Part shown: positions 1 through 12,800 of the stretch, one piece after another
How the letters are laid out: every line of letters starts with the position of its first letter
Numbering within the stretch: the first letter of the stretch is position 1
From: Alligator mississippiensis
Taxonomy: Eukaryota; Chordata; Crocodylia; Alligatoridae
Assembly (NCBI RefSeq): GCF_030867095.1
Contig: NC_081824.1
Location: 138,041,433-138,105,432, forward strand
Direction of reading: 5' to 3'
DNA: 64,000 bases
Notes under the pieces: model-generated
The model's database searches: none
Seen by the model: the letters and a program-made list of their open reading frames with translations, nothing else
Told to the model about the DNA's origin: nothing
Translations under genes and position numbers: made by a program

Positions 1-59
1 GACAATAAACTGAATATAAGCCATCAGTATGTTCTTGTTGTCATAAAAGCTATCAGCTT

Positions 60-555
60 CTTGGACTGTATTTAATAGGGGTGTCACTTGCAAATCAAGG
101 ATTCCTCTGCTCTACTGGGCACAGCTGAGTCCTCACCTGGAGTACAGTATCCAGTTTGGGCTCCACATGTTAAGTAGAATTCAGTAGGCTCCACTTCAAG
201 AAAGATGTGGATAGATTGGAAAAAGTCCAGTGGAGAGTGATAACAATGATTAGAGGGCTGGGAAACATGGTTTATGAGGAAAGGCTGAAAGAACTAGGGT
301 TATTTAATCTAAAAAAGGGAAGACTGAGCCGGGATTTTTTTTCTCTGTGGCCTTGGGGACCAGCACTAAGATCATGGCTTCAGTGAGGACGGGACTAAGA
401 TCAATGAGAAGTTGTGGAATCTCCATCCATGGAAATTTTCAGGAATGAGTTAGATGGACACTTCACTGGGATGGTTTAGTCAGGGGTCTGGACCTTGAGC
501 AGGGGGCTGGACTAGATGACCTCATGAGATCCCTTCTAGCCCTTCTTTCCTATGG
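60..555 (+). mobile_element. CR1 LINE, 3' fragment
   Basis: Decayed end of a CR1 RT frame (CACCTGGAGTACAGTATCCA, the LEY-I-QF region) followed by a CR1 3' terminus: GGGGCTGGACTAGATGACCT then GATCCCTTCTAGCCCTT. No intact coding. Confidence 0.75.
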
Positions 556-1557
556 AGTCAAAGTACCAGTTAAGCTAGTATTCCCAACTTTTCTGGCCTT
601 ATGATTCAGTTCTGGTGTGAATCCAGTTCTTGCAATTAAATTTTCTTGGGCTTGTAATCCTATTTGCACATCTCATATTTCATTTGGAAGATATTGATTT
701 AGCCAAGAAATGCCGTAGTGGAGAAATGACTGTTTAGCACATTACTTGTGCATGAACATCTGTTCTAGTTTCTGTATTCTAATAAAAATAAAATATTTAC
801 ATATGTGAGCAAGGCTTAATCCTTAAACATCAAAGGATTTTGTTTTAAGATTTTATGCAAAACATCCGAAATGCTTAAAGTATATATTTCAAGGAATAAA
901 TGTCACATGTTTCTTCCAGATTTCCCCCCCCCCCCATAATTGCCATCTCCAAGAGTTCTTGAACCTCTTGGCTGCGTCCAGATGAGTGCAGATGTTTGGT
1001 TCTCCAGGGAACACCTGTGCCATGTGTGCTTTGGCACGTGGCATGTTACCCTGGGGGTGGTAAGGGAGGCTGGGGCCAGCACTATGCTGGCCCCAGCAGC
1101 TTTACCTGGAGTCTTTGGGTTCTCCCAGGGCTGCAGCAGCAGCAGTCCTGCCAGGCAGAGCCTGGCTGGCAGACACAATGTGGCTCCAGGTGGCCCAACT
1201 CTGCTTTTCAGCAGCATGCACTGCCCGAGCATGCGCTGCTCTGGTTTTTTGGGTTTTTTTCCCCACAGGGGTTTTTTTGTTCCCTGGATATTCAGCGGTC
1301 AAAAAAACCTATGGGAGGAAAAAAAAACCTGGTGCAGCGCACACACGGGCAGTGTGCCCTTGCAGTGCCAAGAACACCTGACTGTGCGGTATGTGGCGCT
1401 ACAGATGTGTTCGTGGCACCCCATATCTCACAGCCATGCTTCTTGATGTGGTCCTTGTTTCCAGATTAGGGATTTTTGGTTAGCTCATCTCTGTTTATCT
1501 GTCTTCAATTTTATTACTGTTTCTTTTTAGCCATTTCTCATCTATATGTTTTTGCAG
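556..1557 (+). other. Intron sequence with a GC-rich unclassified block
   Basis: 556-920 is AT-rich with nothing recognised. 921-935 is a C run. About 945-1430 is GC-rich and repetitive (GCAGCAGCAGCAG, G and A runs) and starts GGCTGCGTCCAGATGAGTGCAG, which looks like a miniature-element end. Overlapping open frames here look like composition artefacts. Confidence 0.4.
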
Positions 1558-1726
1558 TCACAGAAATTGTTGGCCCGAGTTATAGGAAGATGGTGGGCAT
1601 TCTCTATCAAGTGGCTTTTACAGTTGGGCTCATAGCGTTGGATGCTGTTGCTTACGTTATTCCTCACTGGAGATGGCTGCAGCTTGCTGTTACACTGCCA
1701 GGCTTCCTCTTCTTGTTCAGTTACTG
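1558..1726 (+). CDS. Left OCT gene, exon 4
   Basis: 169 nt encoding TEIVG, TM5 and TM6 ([13 protein letters not shown]). Acceptor TTTTTGCAG|TC, donor TTACTG|GTAAAT. An alternative acceptor at 1530 would add nine in-frame codons. The exact length match to the right gene's exon 4 supports 1558. Confidence 0.92.
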
Positions 1727-4700
1727 GTAAATACTTTTATGAAAAATTAAAATGTTTTTCTTCATCTCTAAGTGACTCTCAAGAAGCTACCTGGATGGAT
1801 GAATGGTTGGATGGAGCTCCTCTTAGACACTGCTCCTGTCAGTGCAAATGAGAGAGACATGTCAACAAAGAGGAGCAAGTCTTCATCTGTTGTCCTTAGC
1901 TGGAAATATTGTGCACACTTTATCTACCTCTTCCTCCATTATGTGCTTGAATTTCTTTTTGTAAAGAGAAACTGGATTTGAAATCATATATGAGACACTG
2001 AATTTTACTTAACGTGAATATCAACTGACCATTTGTTTAAAGGACCTTTCGTTAATTTTCGTAATGTTACCTTGAAATGATGGCTCTTTCGTGGGAACTC
2101 TCCACTGCCAAAGTATCTATTTGTTTATAGCAAACTCTTGCACAGAACTCTTTTTTTAATGTTCACGATTTTGTGCACAGCCAAGAAAAAGGGGACGTAG
2201 CTTCCTTTTAAGTAGATGAAATACATTTATCATTTATAAGATTTAACTTGGACCTTTTTGGCTTCATACATCTCTTAAGCTTTCAGGGATATGAAGAGGT
2301 GTTTGGCTGGTGTAGTGGGTAGCTAGGGGGTGAAGTATTTTGGGTGGGCTTGGGGGCATTTTTGTAAGCTTTGTCTCTTGATAACTTGTTCCAATATTTC
2401 TGTGCATGGGCTTTGACTAGTCCCAAGATGCAGTTGGAAGATGACTCCCACTGGAGGAACCAGATGGATAAATTAGTTGAGGAAGTGATCAGGGTTCAAA
2501 TCACACTTTGACTCTTGTGGGGGTCGGTGGTGGTGGAAAAAAGCTTCAGGGCAGCCAGGGCATAGCCTGGCTGCAGCAAAAAGTGCCCAGCAGAGATCAG
2601 GGTGAGGGGCTGCTTTTCCCCCGCACTTAACCAGCAGTTTCTTCCTGGTTGCCGGTGGTCTGTCTCTTATGCAGGGGGTTCCAGCTCTTCAAGCCCCCTG
2701 TAATTCAAACCCTGGAAGTAATGTATATATATTTTTTACTCCAAGTCTTTCATAGCTTTCTATTATTTATCCTCAACTTGTTCATCTCCAGGTAGACTTA
2801 CTGTCACGAAGTCATAGCACAACAAACTGATAGTTTCCTGACAAGTAGGAAATAATGGTCACTGCATGAAGCAATATCCACTACAGTATTGGTTCAGTAT
2901 CAAAAGCTACACTGATAGTGCTTTGCTTCCTTGTGACACTCTCTGCTCACTTGCATTGCAGGTGTCTGCCAGAGTCTCCCAGGTGGTTGATATCTCAAAG
3001 ACGAAATGAAAAGGCTATGAAAATTGTCCACAGTATTGCCCAAAAAAATGGGAAAAAGGTGCCTGTTCATCTTGAGGTGAGGAGGGCATTATAATAGTTC
3101 TACATATAATACTTTCCACTTGGGGAATGGAGCATAGTTGGAAGTATGAAGCTCAACCTCACTACCTGCTGGATAGGTATTACTCTCTCTTATGCCAGTT
3201 GGTGAATCAAGTTAAAAGCCTAATGATGTGCTCCATATAAGTTGGGAGGGTTGAGGGTTTAGAAGGGAGCCTGGTGCTGCACCTTTTCCACAAACTTCCT
3301 GTGTATATCCCAGAGTTGGAATTATTTTGCTTTGCTGTTTTGCTGAATCCAGACTAATTGAGACTAAAAGAGTAGGGTATTAGGCATCTGATGAATACAT
3401 AATAGGAAACCCTGGATCAAAAGAAAAAAAGAAAAAATACTACTAAATCTACAGTAGTCGTATTTATTTTGAGAATTATTTTGATTAACTTCTCCATTAT
3501 GACCTTTCTCCACTGCATTCCTTGCAATTATAAGACTGGAAATAGATGCAGTCCCTGAAGCTGGTGCATGCAGTATATGTGAGATGCTGCTTCATACGCT
3601 TACATTGGATAGCCAGGTCCCTTCCTGGTTCTTTTTTAAGGCATAGAATTTTCTTACCCTTCAACCCTTGATGTAATGCTGTATGGGTTTTTCTGTAGAA
3701 TATTAGCTTTGAAGAGGAACACTGTGAAGAGCTGAGACCTTCCCCTGTGGATCTTGTCAGGACACCTCAGATGAGGAAGCACACGTTCATTTTGATGTAC
3801 AACTGGTAAGAACAAGCTGTCTAGAAATTATCACAACGCATTAAGTCCCCGATTTTGTTTTAAACTTGGTTCTTGCATTCAGTACTCTGTCATTTATCCA
3901 GACTGTTTTTATTCTGTGCAAGTTGGAGAGGGGGCACTTTCATGTGGGATCCAAGTCTCATTGGCCGAAGGAAGCACCTCTTAATCAGAGACTATCCAAA
4001 TCAATGTAATGAGTTTAGATAAAACCTAATGAAATCATTTTGAGCCTGTATACATTAGGAGAGTTGATTTAAGTAGGACAGTAATTACCAGTGGTGAAAC
4101 TTGTTAATATAGTGGACAGGGATGTATTAGGGAAATAAATCAGTGGGAAGGAAAAAGAGAATGACAAGGTTGGATAGTGTAGCTTTTTCTTTCAACTTAG
4201 GTGTAGCTTAAAAAAAAGAAGTGAGACATAAAAATGTGGAGTTTTATATCACTTTTTATGGAATCCCTTAAAATTGGATGAGAGGTTGGTTTTCCTGGGG
4301 AAATGTATGTTACGTGTTTAATGAAGCACCCATAACAGTGTTATCAATTCACAGTTATTAATTGCATGTTAGACTGTATGGTTATGACAATTTTATGTTG
4401 ACTTTAAATAATTTCTTAATTTTGGTGTAGTCTTAGGAAACAATTTCAGGTAAATTTCTGTCTGAGATGAGATTTTTTTTAATATAAATATTTGACTTGG
4501 AGAAATCACCTACCTTCTGATCTCTCCCCATATCTGATATGTTCTAAGAACTATTTTTTCCCCAACTATTCCAGACTTTTAAAAAGGATTAATCTACAAA
4601 AATTCATTGCTTTAGGCAGCTATTTTCCATTATAATGAATATATATGAGGGTGTTTCAGAAACTAAAGGTTATTTCAAAATAAAACAATTTTGGGCACGT

Positions 4701-7700
4701 TCACACATGCAGGCACATGAACTTGCAGCAGCTCAAATAGCAGTGGCACACATTTGTGCCAGAGATTTGTGCCTCAGCACATGTGCCTGAACATGCACTT
4801 TGTGGGGCAAATTGTGCCACTTGGGGCAAACGGACCCTGCTCAGCTCCTCCCAGATCTTCAGCCAGGAGCTGGCCCCAGCAATATAAAAAGCTGCCCTGG
4901 TGAGCAGCTCAGGGAGCTTCTGAGGCCCAACCAGTTGATATCTGGGAGCACTAGCCCCTAGTGCCAGCTGGACTGCTGACGCAGCCCTAACCTAGAATGG
5001 CCCCTGCACCCTCTACCCACTGCAGCAGTTTTGCAGTGGGGGCTGCTGCCTGGCTGTGAACTGCTGCCACCTGTGTGACAGCATCTGTCACCTGCAACAG
5101 CATCTGTCCTCTTGGACCTGCAGCCCTGTGGCTGCATGCCTGACAGACCCAGATGGAAACTGCCCAGCTGCCTGGGTTGTGGTATGGGCACTGCAGCAGA
5201 GCCACCTGCACCTCTGGGCCAGCTGCCAGTGGGCCGTGGCTGCACAGTTGGCCTTCATATGGCACTGCTGTCATGTCTTCTGGTGCCTCTGCTCTGCCAT
5301 CTGCCAGCTATCATCCGGAAGATGTGCTCATTGCGGTGACCCACTATGATCTGTCAAAGCATGTCCTCCTGGCACCAAATGGCCAGGAGGTCAGCCACCT
5401 CATCTGCCCTCCAGTTGGGTTCCTGGTGCTGGCCCTGGGCAGGCTCCTCTGCCTGGGTCTTGCCACTTGTCTCACTATCAGAGATCCTGGTGTTCTCTGT
5501 TTAAAAATTGCAAAATTCTCTGATAAACCCCCAAATTCTCTCATTAAAATACCCAAAATCTGTGTTCTTCCATGATTAAAATGAAACACAACTATATACA
5601 GAGAGATCAGTTCAGCAATGGTTTATTGACATGTAACAGACTGCCAATGTGGGCTCACCAGATTGGCTTGAGATACATACCCTGGGCTAGAAACAGTGCG
5701 GGTGAATTCTGAGCGACCCCAAGGGTGGAGCAGGGGAGCCCTGTCCTGTGGAAAAGGAGAAGCCAATCGAAAGAAGGGGTTTTCAATCCCCTCATCCCCA
5801 TGGAAGGGGGATGGCCCGGGTTGGGAGCCCGCCACCCTGAGCTGGCCGGTTTGCAAGCCAGGGAGGGAGTGCCGGAGGGGATAAAAGCAGCAGCCAAACT
5901 GGCATGGGGGGCTGCTGACAGTGACTCCAGGGAACGAAGCAAGAGGCCTAAGAAGAGCTGAGGTGAGCTGACTCAGCAGAGGGAGCAGAGAGACCCCTCT
6001 GAAGAGCCTCAAAGGCCCTGAGAGAAGAAGGCAGTGGCAGTCGGCCGTGCCTGCATCCCTGCAGCAGAGAGGGAGCTGTGGCCAGGGGCTTGGGGCAGAG
6101 AGTTGGTGCCCCAAGGCCCCATCACAGTGTGCTGGATGTGTTGGGTGTCCCAGAGGCTAGGGGTGCCAGTCGGCCCCCCACTCCACTGCAGAGAAGAAGC
6201 AGCGGCCAGGAGTGCAGGCAGCATCCTTACCCGGAGCAGGGAGTTGGGCCGGTGAGTTGAGGAAACCCCTTACCTTCTCTGGGGAAGCAGGACAGCAGCA
6301 GGCAAGGCATTGAGATCCTGAGGAACAGCAGAGCGTCAGGACGAGGGTCCCTGGGAGCTTGGGGTGCAGGCTGGTGCTCGGAGCAGGATTGGTGAGCTGC
6401 AAGGCATGTGGGGCGCCCAGCCAGTCCCTCCCACAGTCCCCCCACATAAGCCCTACACCCCCTAATCCCACTTGCCCCCCTGTATGGTGCACAGTCCTCC
6501 CCCCCACTGCAGCAGCAGCTGTTGGGGCACTTGTGGCCCACTCCTGGCAGAGACCCCTTGGCGGCACGCAGTGCCACCTGAGACTTGGGGATGCACATTG
6601 TGCGTGGCACTGGCCTGGCCTGCTGGTGTGTGTCCTTGGGCAGACCTGGGTTGACTCTTGCTGCCACCAGGGCACATGGAGGCAGGACCCGGCCTGGCTT
6701 GCTGGTGTGCAACTTTTGCATATGGTGCTGGGAGCCCAGGTGGCAGCAAGAGCCAGCCTGGTTCTGGTTGAGGGCACATACCAGCGGACTAGGTCAGTGC
6801 TGTGTGCCATGTGTAGCCCCTGGGTCTCAGGTGGCACCACATGCTGCTAGGGTCTCTTCCAGGAGTGAGCCATGAGTGCTCCAATGGCCCAGCGCTCCTG
6901 CTGCAGGGAGGGGCTGCATACCCGGAGGCCGGGGGGGGCGGGGGGGGCGGTAGACCCACGCCTCCCACATAGTCTTTCCTGTCCCCACACAGTCCCCTTC
7001 ACCCCCACATCCTTGCTTGCCTGGGTTTGGGCTGGGACTGCTACTGCCACTGCCAGACTTGCCCCACTCCTGAGGCAGCCTGCTGGAGCAGCAGGGGCAT
7101 GTGACAGGCATAGAGATGCTTTGCCCAGGTGCCAGAGCATCTCTCTGGAGGACTCAGCCTCCAGTTGCTTGAGGGCAGGAGCTCACCCTGCACTGCTTTT
7201 TTTTCAGCATGTTTTGTTTTGATACTGGGATTTCCTGGTATCAAATTTAGAGTCTATGCTGCAAATATGCAGCATGGGGAAACTTTTTTTGTTCCTAGCG
7301 TGCCTCTTGTGGCATCTGAAACTGCTTTGAGATGCCGCAACAGGCACGTACTCGCTTGTCTGGACACAGCCTTTTTGTTCAATGATCATTTACTGGACCA
7401 CGTTGCTTCTCTGTGTTAATGTAAATAATAGATGCATTTGACATTGCTGCTATCGGTGTTTTTCACTGCTGAGTAGTTTCCCATTTTGTTGCGGACATAC
7501 AGCATGGACACGGACAGCCATTTTGCTGTTAGTTTCTGAAACACCCTCATAAACATAATTTCAATTGTAAACCCACAATCATAGCATGGGATTAGAAGTT
7601 TGAGTAAACTGGAGGCGTTTAAAGTTTATTTTATGCTACCCAGCCCGCATTCAATATTTAACTCCTGACTAACCATTTTCATTTATAAGTTGCAAACCTG

Positions 7701-9854
7701 CCCTCCAGTTCCTCTGTCCCAACATTCCTCTACTGTTCTTCCCACACTCACACTCATGCTCCTAGGTTTTTGTGAACACTGTTAAATTAGAGCTGAAGTT
7801 CATTTCCTTGAGCTAATTGGTTTTAAAAAGTTTGTTTACAAATGCTCCAAGAAGCAGCAAGTCTCTGTCCTTTGACTAAATCATCTTTTAAGAAACTTGG
7901 ACTATGTTCTCTGCCCAGGTTCACCAGCTCTGTTCTGTACCAGGGGCTCATCATGCACATGGGAATAGCTGGTGGGATCATTTACCTGGACTTCTTCTAT
8001 ACTGCTCTTGTTGAATTTCCAGCCGCCCTCATTATTTTTCTCACAATCAATCGAATTGGACGACGCTATCCATGGGCTGCTGCAAATTTTGTGGCTGGAG
8101 CTGCCTGCCTTATTACAGCTTTAATCCCAGAGGGTGAGTTACTGGAGTTTTCATTAACACCATTGTAATGTTATCTTTCGGAGGTGCCATTCATCTGTCA
8201 AGCTACGTTCCGGGTTGGAAGGCTTATGAAAACTCCTGTGTTTGTTTTCTGCACCACTAATGAGTACAGGAGAAGTCTGTCCCCACTCCACCCCCTGACA
8301 AATGAAATATTCTTACAGGTAAAATCTGGTTCATGCAAACAACAACAAAAAACACACTTGAACTAATAAATGACATCTCGAGTGGGATTATGGATCAACT
8401 AAAACAATATTGTTTCAATGCTTTTACCCCTCAGAAAGCAAAAATCCCCAAAACGAACCCTCTGAAAACAACTTAAGTGAATTACATTTGTTTCTTTTGC
8501 AGATATACACTGGCTAAAAGTGGCAGTAGCTTGCATTGGGAGAATGGGGATTACAATATCTTTTGAGATGGTTTGCTTTGTAAACGTAGAATTGTATCCA
8601 ACATTTGTCAGGTACGTGCATTATTCTGGTGCGAAAGGCAGCTGTTAAAACTGGTAGATAATATTGGAATAAAATATAACTTGGTACAGATATGCTTCAG
8701 AATAATAGACTTCTCAATGTCTAAAGGACATTACACAAACAGACTACTTAGAAAATTGACTAAAAGGCAAGTTAATGCAGAAATTAACTATGTAACTTCT
8801 CCAAATTCCTCTTACAGTAGGAAAAACACCTAGGGCTAGATTAAAGAGTAGATGGGGAAGTTTCTGGGATGTCTGAGGGGACTATAGTTTAAAAGCTAAT
8901 ACTTTGGTGGATCTGTATTCCTTTTGCACCTTAAAAAGGAATAGTAGATTCTCCATCTCTTGATGTTTTCAAATTGAAGCTGAATGAAGGACAAGCTTTT
9001 GTCCAACCCAGCTATTGAGCTCTGTAAAAGGGTTACTGAGTGACATGTAGCAGCCTATGATTGTATAGGAGGTTCTACTGGATGATCTAATGCTACTTTC
9101 TGACCTTAATCTCTACAAAAGTATTAACCCTCATCAGAATACTGGAACAGTGGCTGAGAGGCATTTCAATACTCTGATTCACCATAAAAAATAAAATGGA
9201 ACTAAAAAGAATCTGAATTTAGTTGATGAGATGTAGGAACATTGTATGTAAAATAACATTCTGCATATACAGTTTATGTAGAGAGCTAAAGAAGATTTAA
9301 TTTATGGGCCATTTTCATATTCTGACATTCATTTAAAAATGTCTTGTTAGCTCACTTTTATATCTCTTATCTGGACACTTTGAATCTGATTTTCAACAAC
9401 TTCTGACTTCAGAGAATTGCTTCTGCTTCTGCCCAAGAGATGTAAAACCCTCTCACTGCTATTGTAAGGTTTTAATCTCATGCCAGGTAGTAGAGAATCG
9501 GGACCTTTGCTTCTATTGTGATATTGCATTACTTCTTGCTGATTTACAGAATACATTCTGTGTGCTAGGTTACAGTTTTAACTAGCTTCATTCCAGCTAT
9601 GGGACTTTTCCAGACTAATAAAATAAAATATGTTGCTATTTAATCAGGACCCTTGGTGTAACAGTCTGCTCTGCCCTGTGTGATGTTGGTGGGATTGTAG
9701 CCCCGTTCATCGTCTACAGATTGGCAGAGATCTGGCACGAGCTTCCCCTTGTAGTTTTCAGTAAGTATTATTATGCTCGCTTTTAGACCATTCCTCAAGT
9801 ACATTAACAATACCTTTGCAAAACATCCTAAGAGACTTATTGCAAGTGTGTGTA

Positions 9855-9889
<35 letters not shown>

Positions 9890-12800
9890 ATTTCCATTTT
9901 TCACAATCTTCACATTGTGAGTATCTAGTTTTTAGCTTCCAGCTTGTTTATATGTTTAGAATCCACTTTTATGTTTTAATCCCTGTTTATTTCATATTTT
10001 AAGAAAGTTGCAGAGCAAATGTTGATTTGACAAGGTGAAGAGAACTGTGAAATCTACCAAGAGTCTGATCACATTTCAGTCTGTTGAAAATACTCACTTG
10101 ATTTATTGTCCCATTTCTATAATATCGGTTACCTTCTTGTTGAGACAAGTTACTTGAACTTCACATAGTATCTACCTGGCATATCTGATGGATTATAAGG
10201 GTAGGCCAAGCTATATGTCAGCCTTTTCAATAGTGTCTTTGTTGATAGGACAACTATGTAATTGTTTAAGGGCTTAAAAATAACTCTCTTCAAAGCAAGG
10301 TGAGCTTCCTGGAGATTAGCTGATCAAAATTTCAGGCTAGATATGGCAATATTTCTAAAGCATCAGATTAGTGCATTGTTTCTAGAAGAATTTTGTGGAA
10401 GACAATAAATGGCTTTTAATGAAGGGCATTCTTAAGAGATTTTTGCACTGAATTTACATATATATTTTACAGTGGAACTTGGAGAGAGAAAGTGAGTTAA
10501 TCTTGCAGCTGGTAAATCCTGATTACCCTCACCTCACCCCCCTGCCACATATCCCCCCACACCATACTGTGAAAAGCCTTGGATTTCTCTGGTATTAAGG
10601 TAACAAGATTTATATTATAATATCCAATATATAATATGCAAATAAACATTTGTTACTCTAATAGTGGAGAAACTCAATACTTTTCACGTCATACAAGTGT
10701 ACATTCACTTCTCCTATGCACCTCTTCTTGTCTGAGATTTTAAGTGCAGTGCCTCGATTACAATTAGATTATACTATCAATAATTATTTCTATAGCACTG
10801 CCATGTCCTCTGAACATGTCTTCACTGTAGAAACTCTGTACCCATGTTGTCTCTATAGAGGAAAAAATTTATTGTTTACTTTATTAAAAATCCTATGTTT
10901 TAATTTAATTTGACAATTATTGCAGCCAGGGACTTGACATGTGTAGTATAATGTAAGATGTGTTCTGACTTGGTCCTTGCATGTGTTTTAAATTCAAAGC
11001 TGCTGTTGGTTTAATTGCTGGGGTACTGGTCTTACTTCTGCCTGAGACCAAAGGACGAGTTTTGCCTGAGACTATTCAAGATGTGGAAAACTTGTGCAGG
11101 TAAGTTGGGTGGCACACTCAAGCTTTTCAATGTTTTTGAAATATAAAGAGCTATAATGGGTAAAGCTAAAAATAAGGTATATTAATGTCATTAAAACGAC
11201 TGTAGTATTTGTGGTATTTATACTGTGCTCTACTTCAGGGCACTAAGTAAGGAAATGTCATGTAAACTGTGGCAAAGGTAATTTTGTACATGGTTCCCAA
11301 ATACTATGTTTCTAATGGTGAGTACTTGGCACACTTGTCTAATGGCATTACAAAAATCTCACATGCTTGCTATTAATAACATTCTTAATCTTGAGTATTT
11401 GCATCCTTTTTCATAATGCATGACACTCAATCCCTTGGCATTATTTCTTTCTTTATTCCAATACTGATTTGTTTTTTTCATATAGCTCAGGGGGAGAAAA
11501 AGGCAGATGCTTATAAGTTCTCCAAAAGTAAAGCCAGTTCTGTTACTGAGCATTTGTCTTGTAAATTTCATAGATTTCATAGACATTAGGGCTGGAAGGG
11601 ACCTCGGAAGATCAAGTCCAGGCTCCTGACCGAGGGGCAGGAAGTCAGCTGGGGTCATAGGATCCCAGCAAGATAAACATCCAAATTTCTCTTGAAGGTG
11701 TTCAATGTAGGTGCTTGAACCACCTCCGATGGCGGGCTATTCCAGATCTCGGGGGTTTGGACAGTGAAGAAATTCTTCCTTATGTCCAGCCTGAAACAGT
11801 CTTGCAGGAGTTTATAACTGTTCGACCTTGTCATTCCTTGGGGCGCTCTGGTGAACAATCATTCCCCCAGATCCTGGTGAACACCCCTGATAAACTTATA
11901 GGTGGCCACCAGATCACTCCTGAGCCTGTGCTTTTCCAGGCTAAAGAGTCCCATAGCTCTCAGCCTCTCATCATAAGGTCTGTTTTCCTGACCTCTGATC
12001 ATGCATGTGGTTCTTCTCTGCACTCTCTCAAGCTTCTCCACATTCTTTTTGAATTGTGGAGCTCAAAACTGGATGCAGTACTCCAGCTGTGACCTCACAA
12101 AGGCTGAGTACAATGGGAGAATGACGTCCCAGGATTTGCTTGAGAAGCATCTATGGATGCAAGCTAGCATTTTGCTCGCTTTACTAGCCGCAGTGTCACG
12201 TTGAAGGCTCATGTTCATCTTGTGGTCAGTCATGACCCTCAAGTCCCTCTCATCTGTAGTGCTAACCAGTGTACCACTGCCAGGCCTATAAGGATACGAA
12301 CCACACTGGCTTTCTTCCTATCTTCGGGCACTTCACCAAAGCGCCAGGAGTTCTCGAAGATCCATGCCAGGGACTGAGCTATGATGTTTGCCAGCTCCTT
12401 GAGTACCCTGGGGTGTAGATTGTCAAGGCCAGCTGACTTGAAAGTGTCCAACCTCTCAAAGTGTTCCTTCACGAGGTCAACATTGATGGAGGGCAAGGAA
12501 TCCCCCTCACCCAGGTCTCCCTGTCCTGCAATAGGCAGGGGCGTCCCATGGGACTGATGAAAGACCGATGCAAAGTACCCATTTAGTAGGTTAGCTTTTT
12601 CCTGGGCGTCAGTTGTCAGTTGTCCCATCTGGTTTAGCAGGGGTCCAATGTTGCTCTTGCTTTTCCTCTGGCTCCTCACATGTCTAAAAAAGGACTTTCT
12701 ATTGTCCTTGATACTTGTAGCTAGCTGGAATTCAGTCGCAGCCTTGGCTTTCCTGGGTCACTCCCTGCAGGACTGGACCAGTGCAGAATATTCCTCCTTG

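Larger units (their letters stand above)
4646..7549. mobile_element. 2.9 kb TIR element with TA target duplication, no transposase seen
   Basis: Begins TGAGGGTGTTTCAGAAACTA (4646) and ends with the exact inverse copy at 7529-7549; the shared arm is 21 bp. TA flanks both ends (4644-4645 and 7550-7551), as in Tc1/mariner-type insertions. Inside, base composition jumps to GC-rich from about 4800 to 7190, unlike the flanks. There is a TATA-like AATATAAAAAG near 4880 and G runs at 6930-6952. No frame carries a recognisable transposase, and the long overlapping open frames in both strands look compositional. A segment at 5475-5590 also occurs, decayed and inverted, at 46105-46180. Best read as a large non-autonomous element, possibly carrying nested repeats. 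Confidence 0.7.

Noticed and set aside
940..1469. Overlapping open frames of 88-168 codons
   Set aside because: Same reason: low-complexity GC-rich repeat block inside an intron, no recognisable domain.
6157..6840. 227-codon open frame on the minus strand and many overlapping frames at 4958-7222
   Set aside because: Several frames on both strands are open at once in a GC-rich, CTG/CAG-rich stretch. No family motif, splice context or Met-led conserved start was seen; most likely composition.
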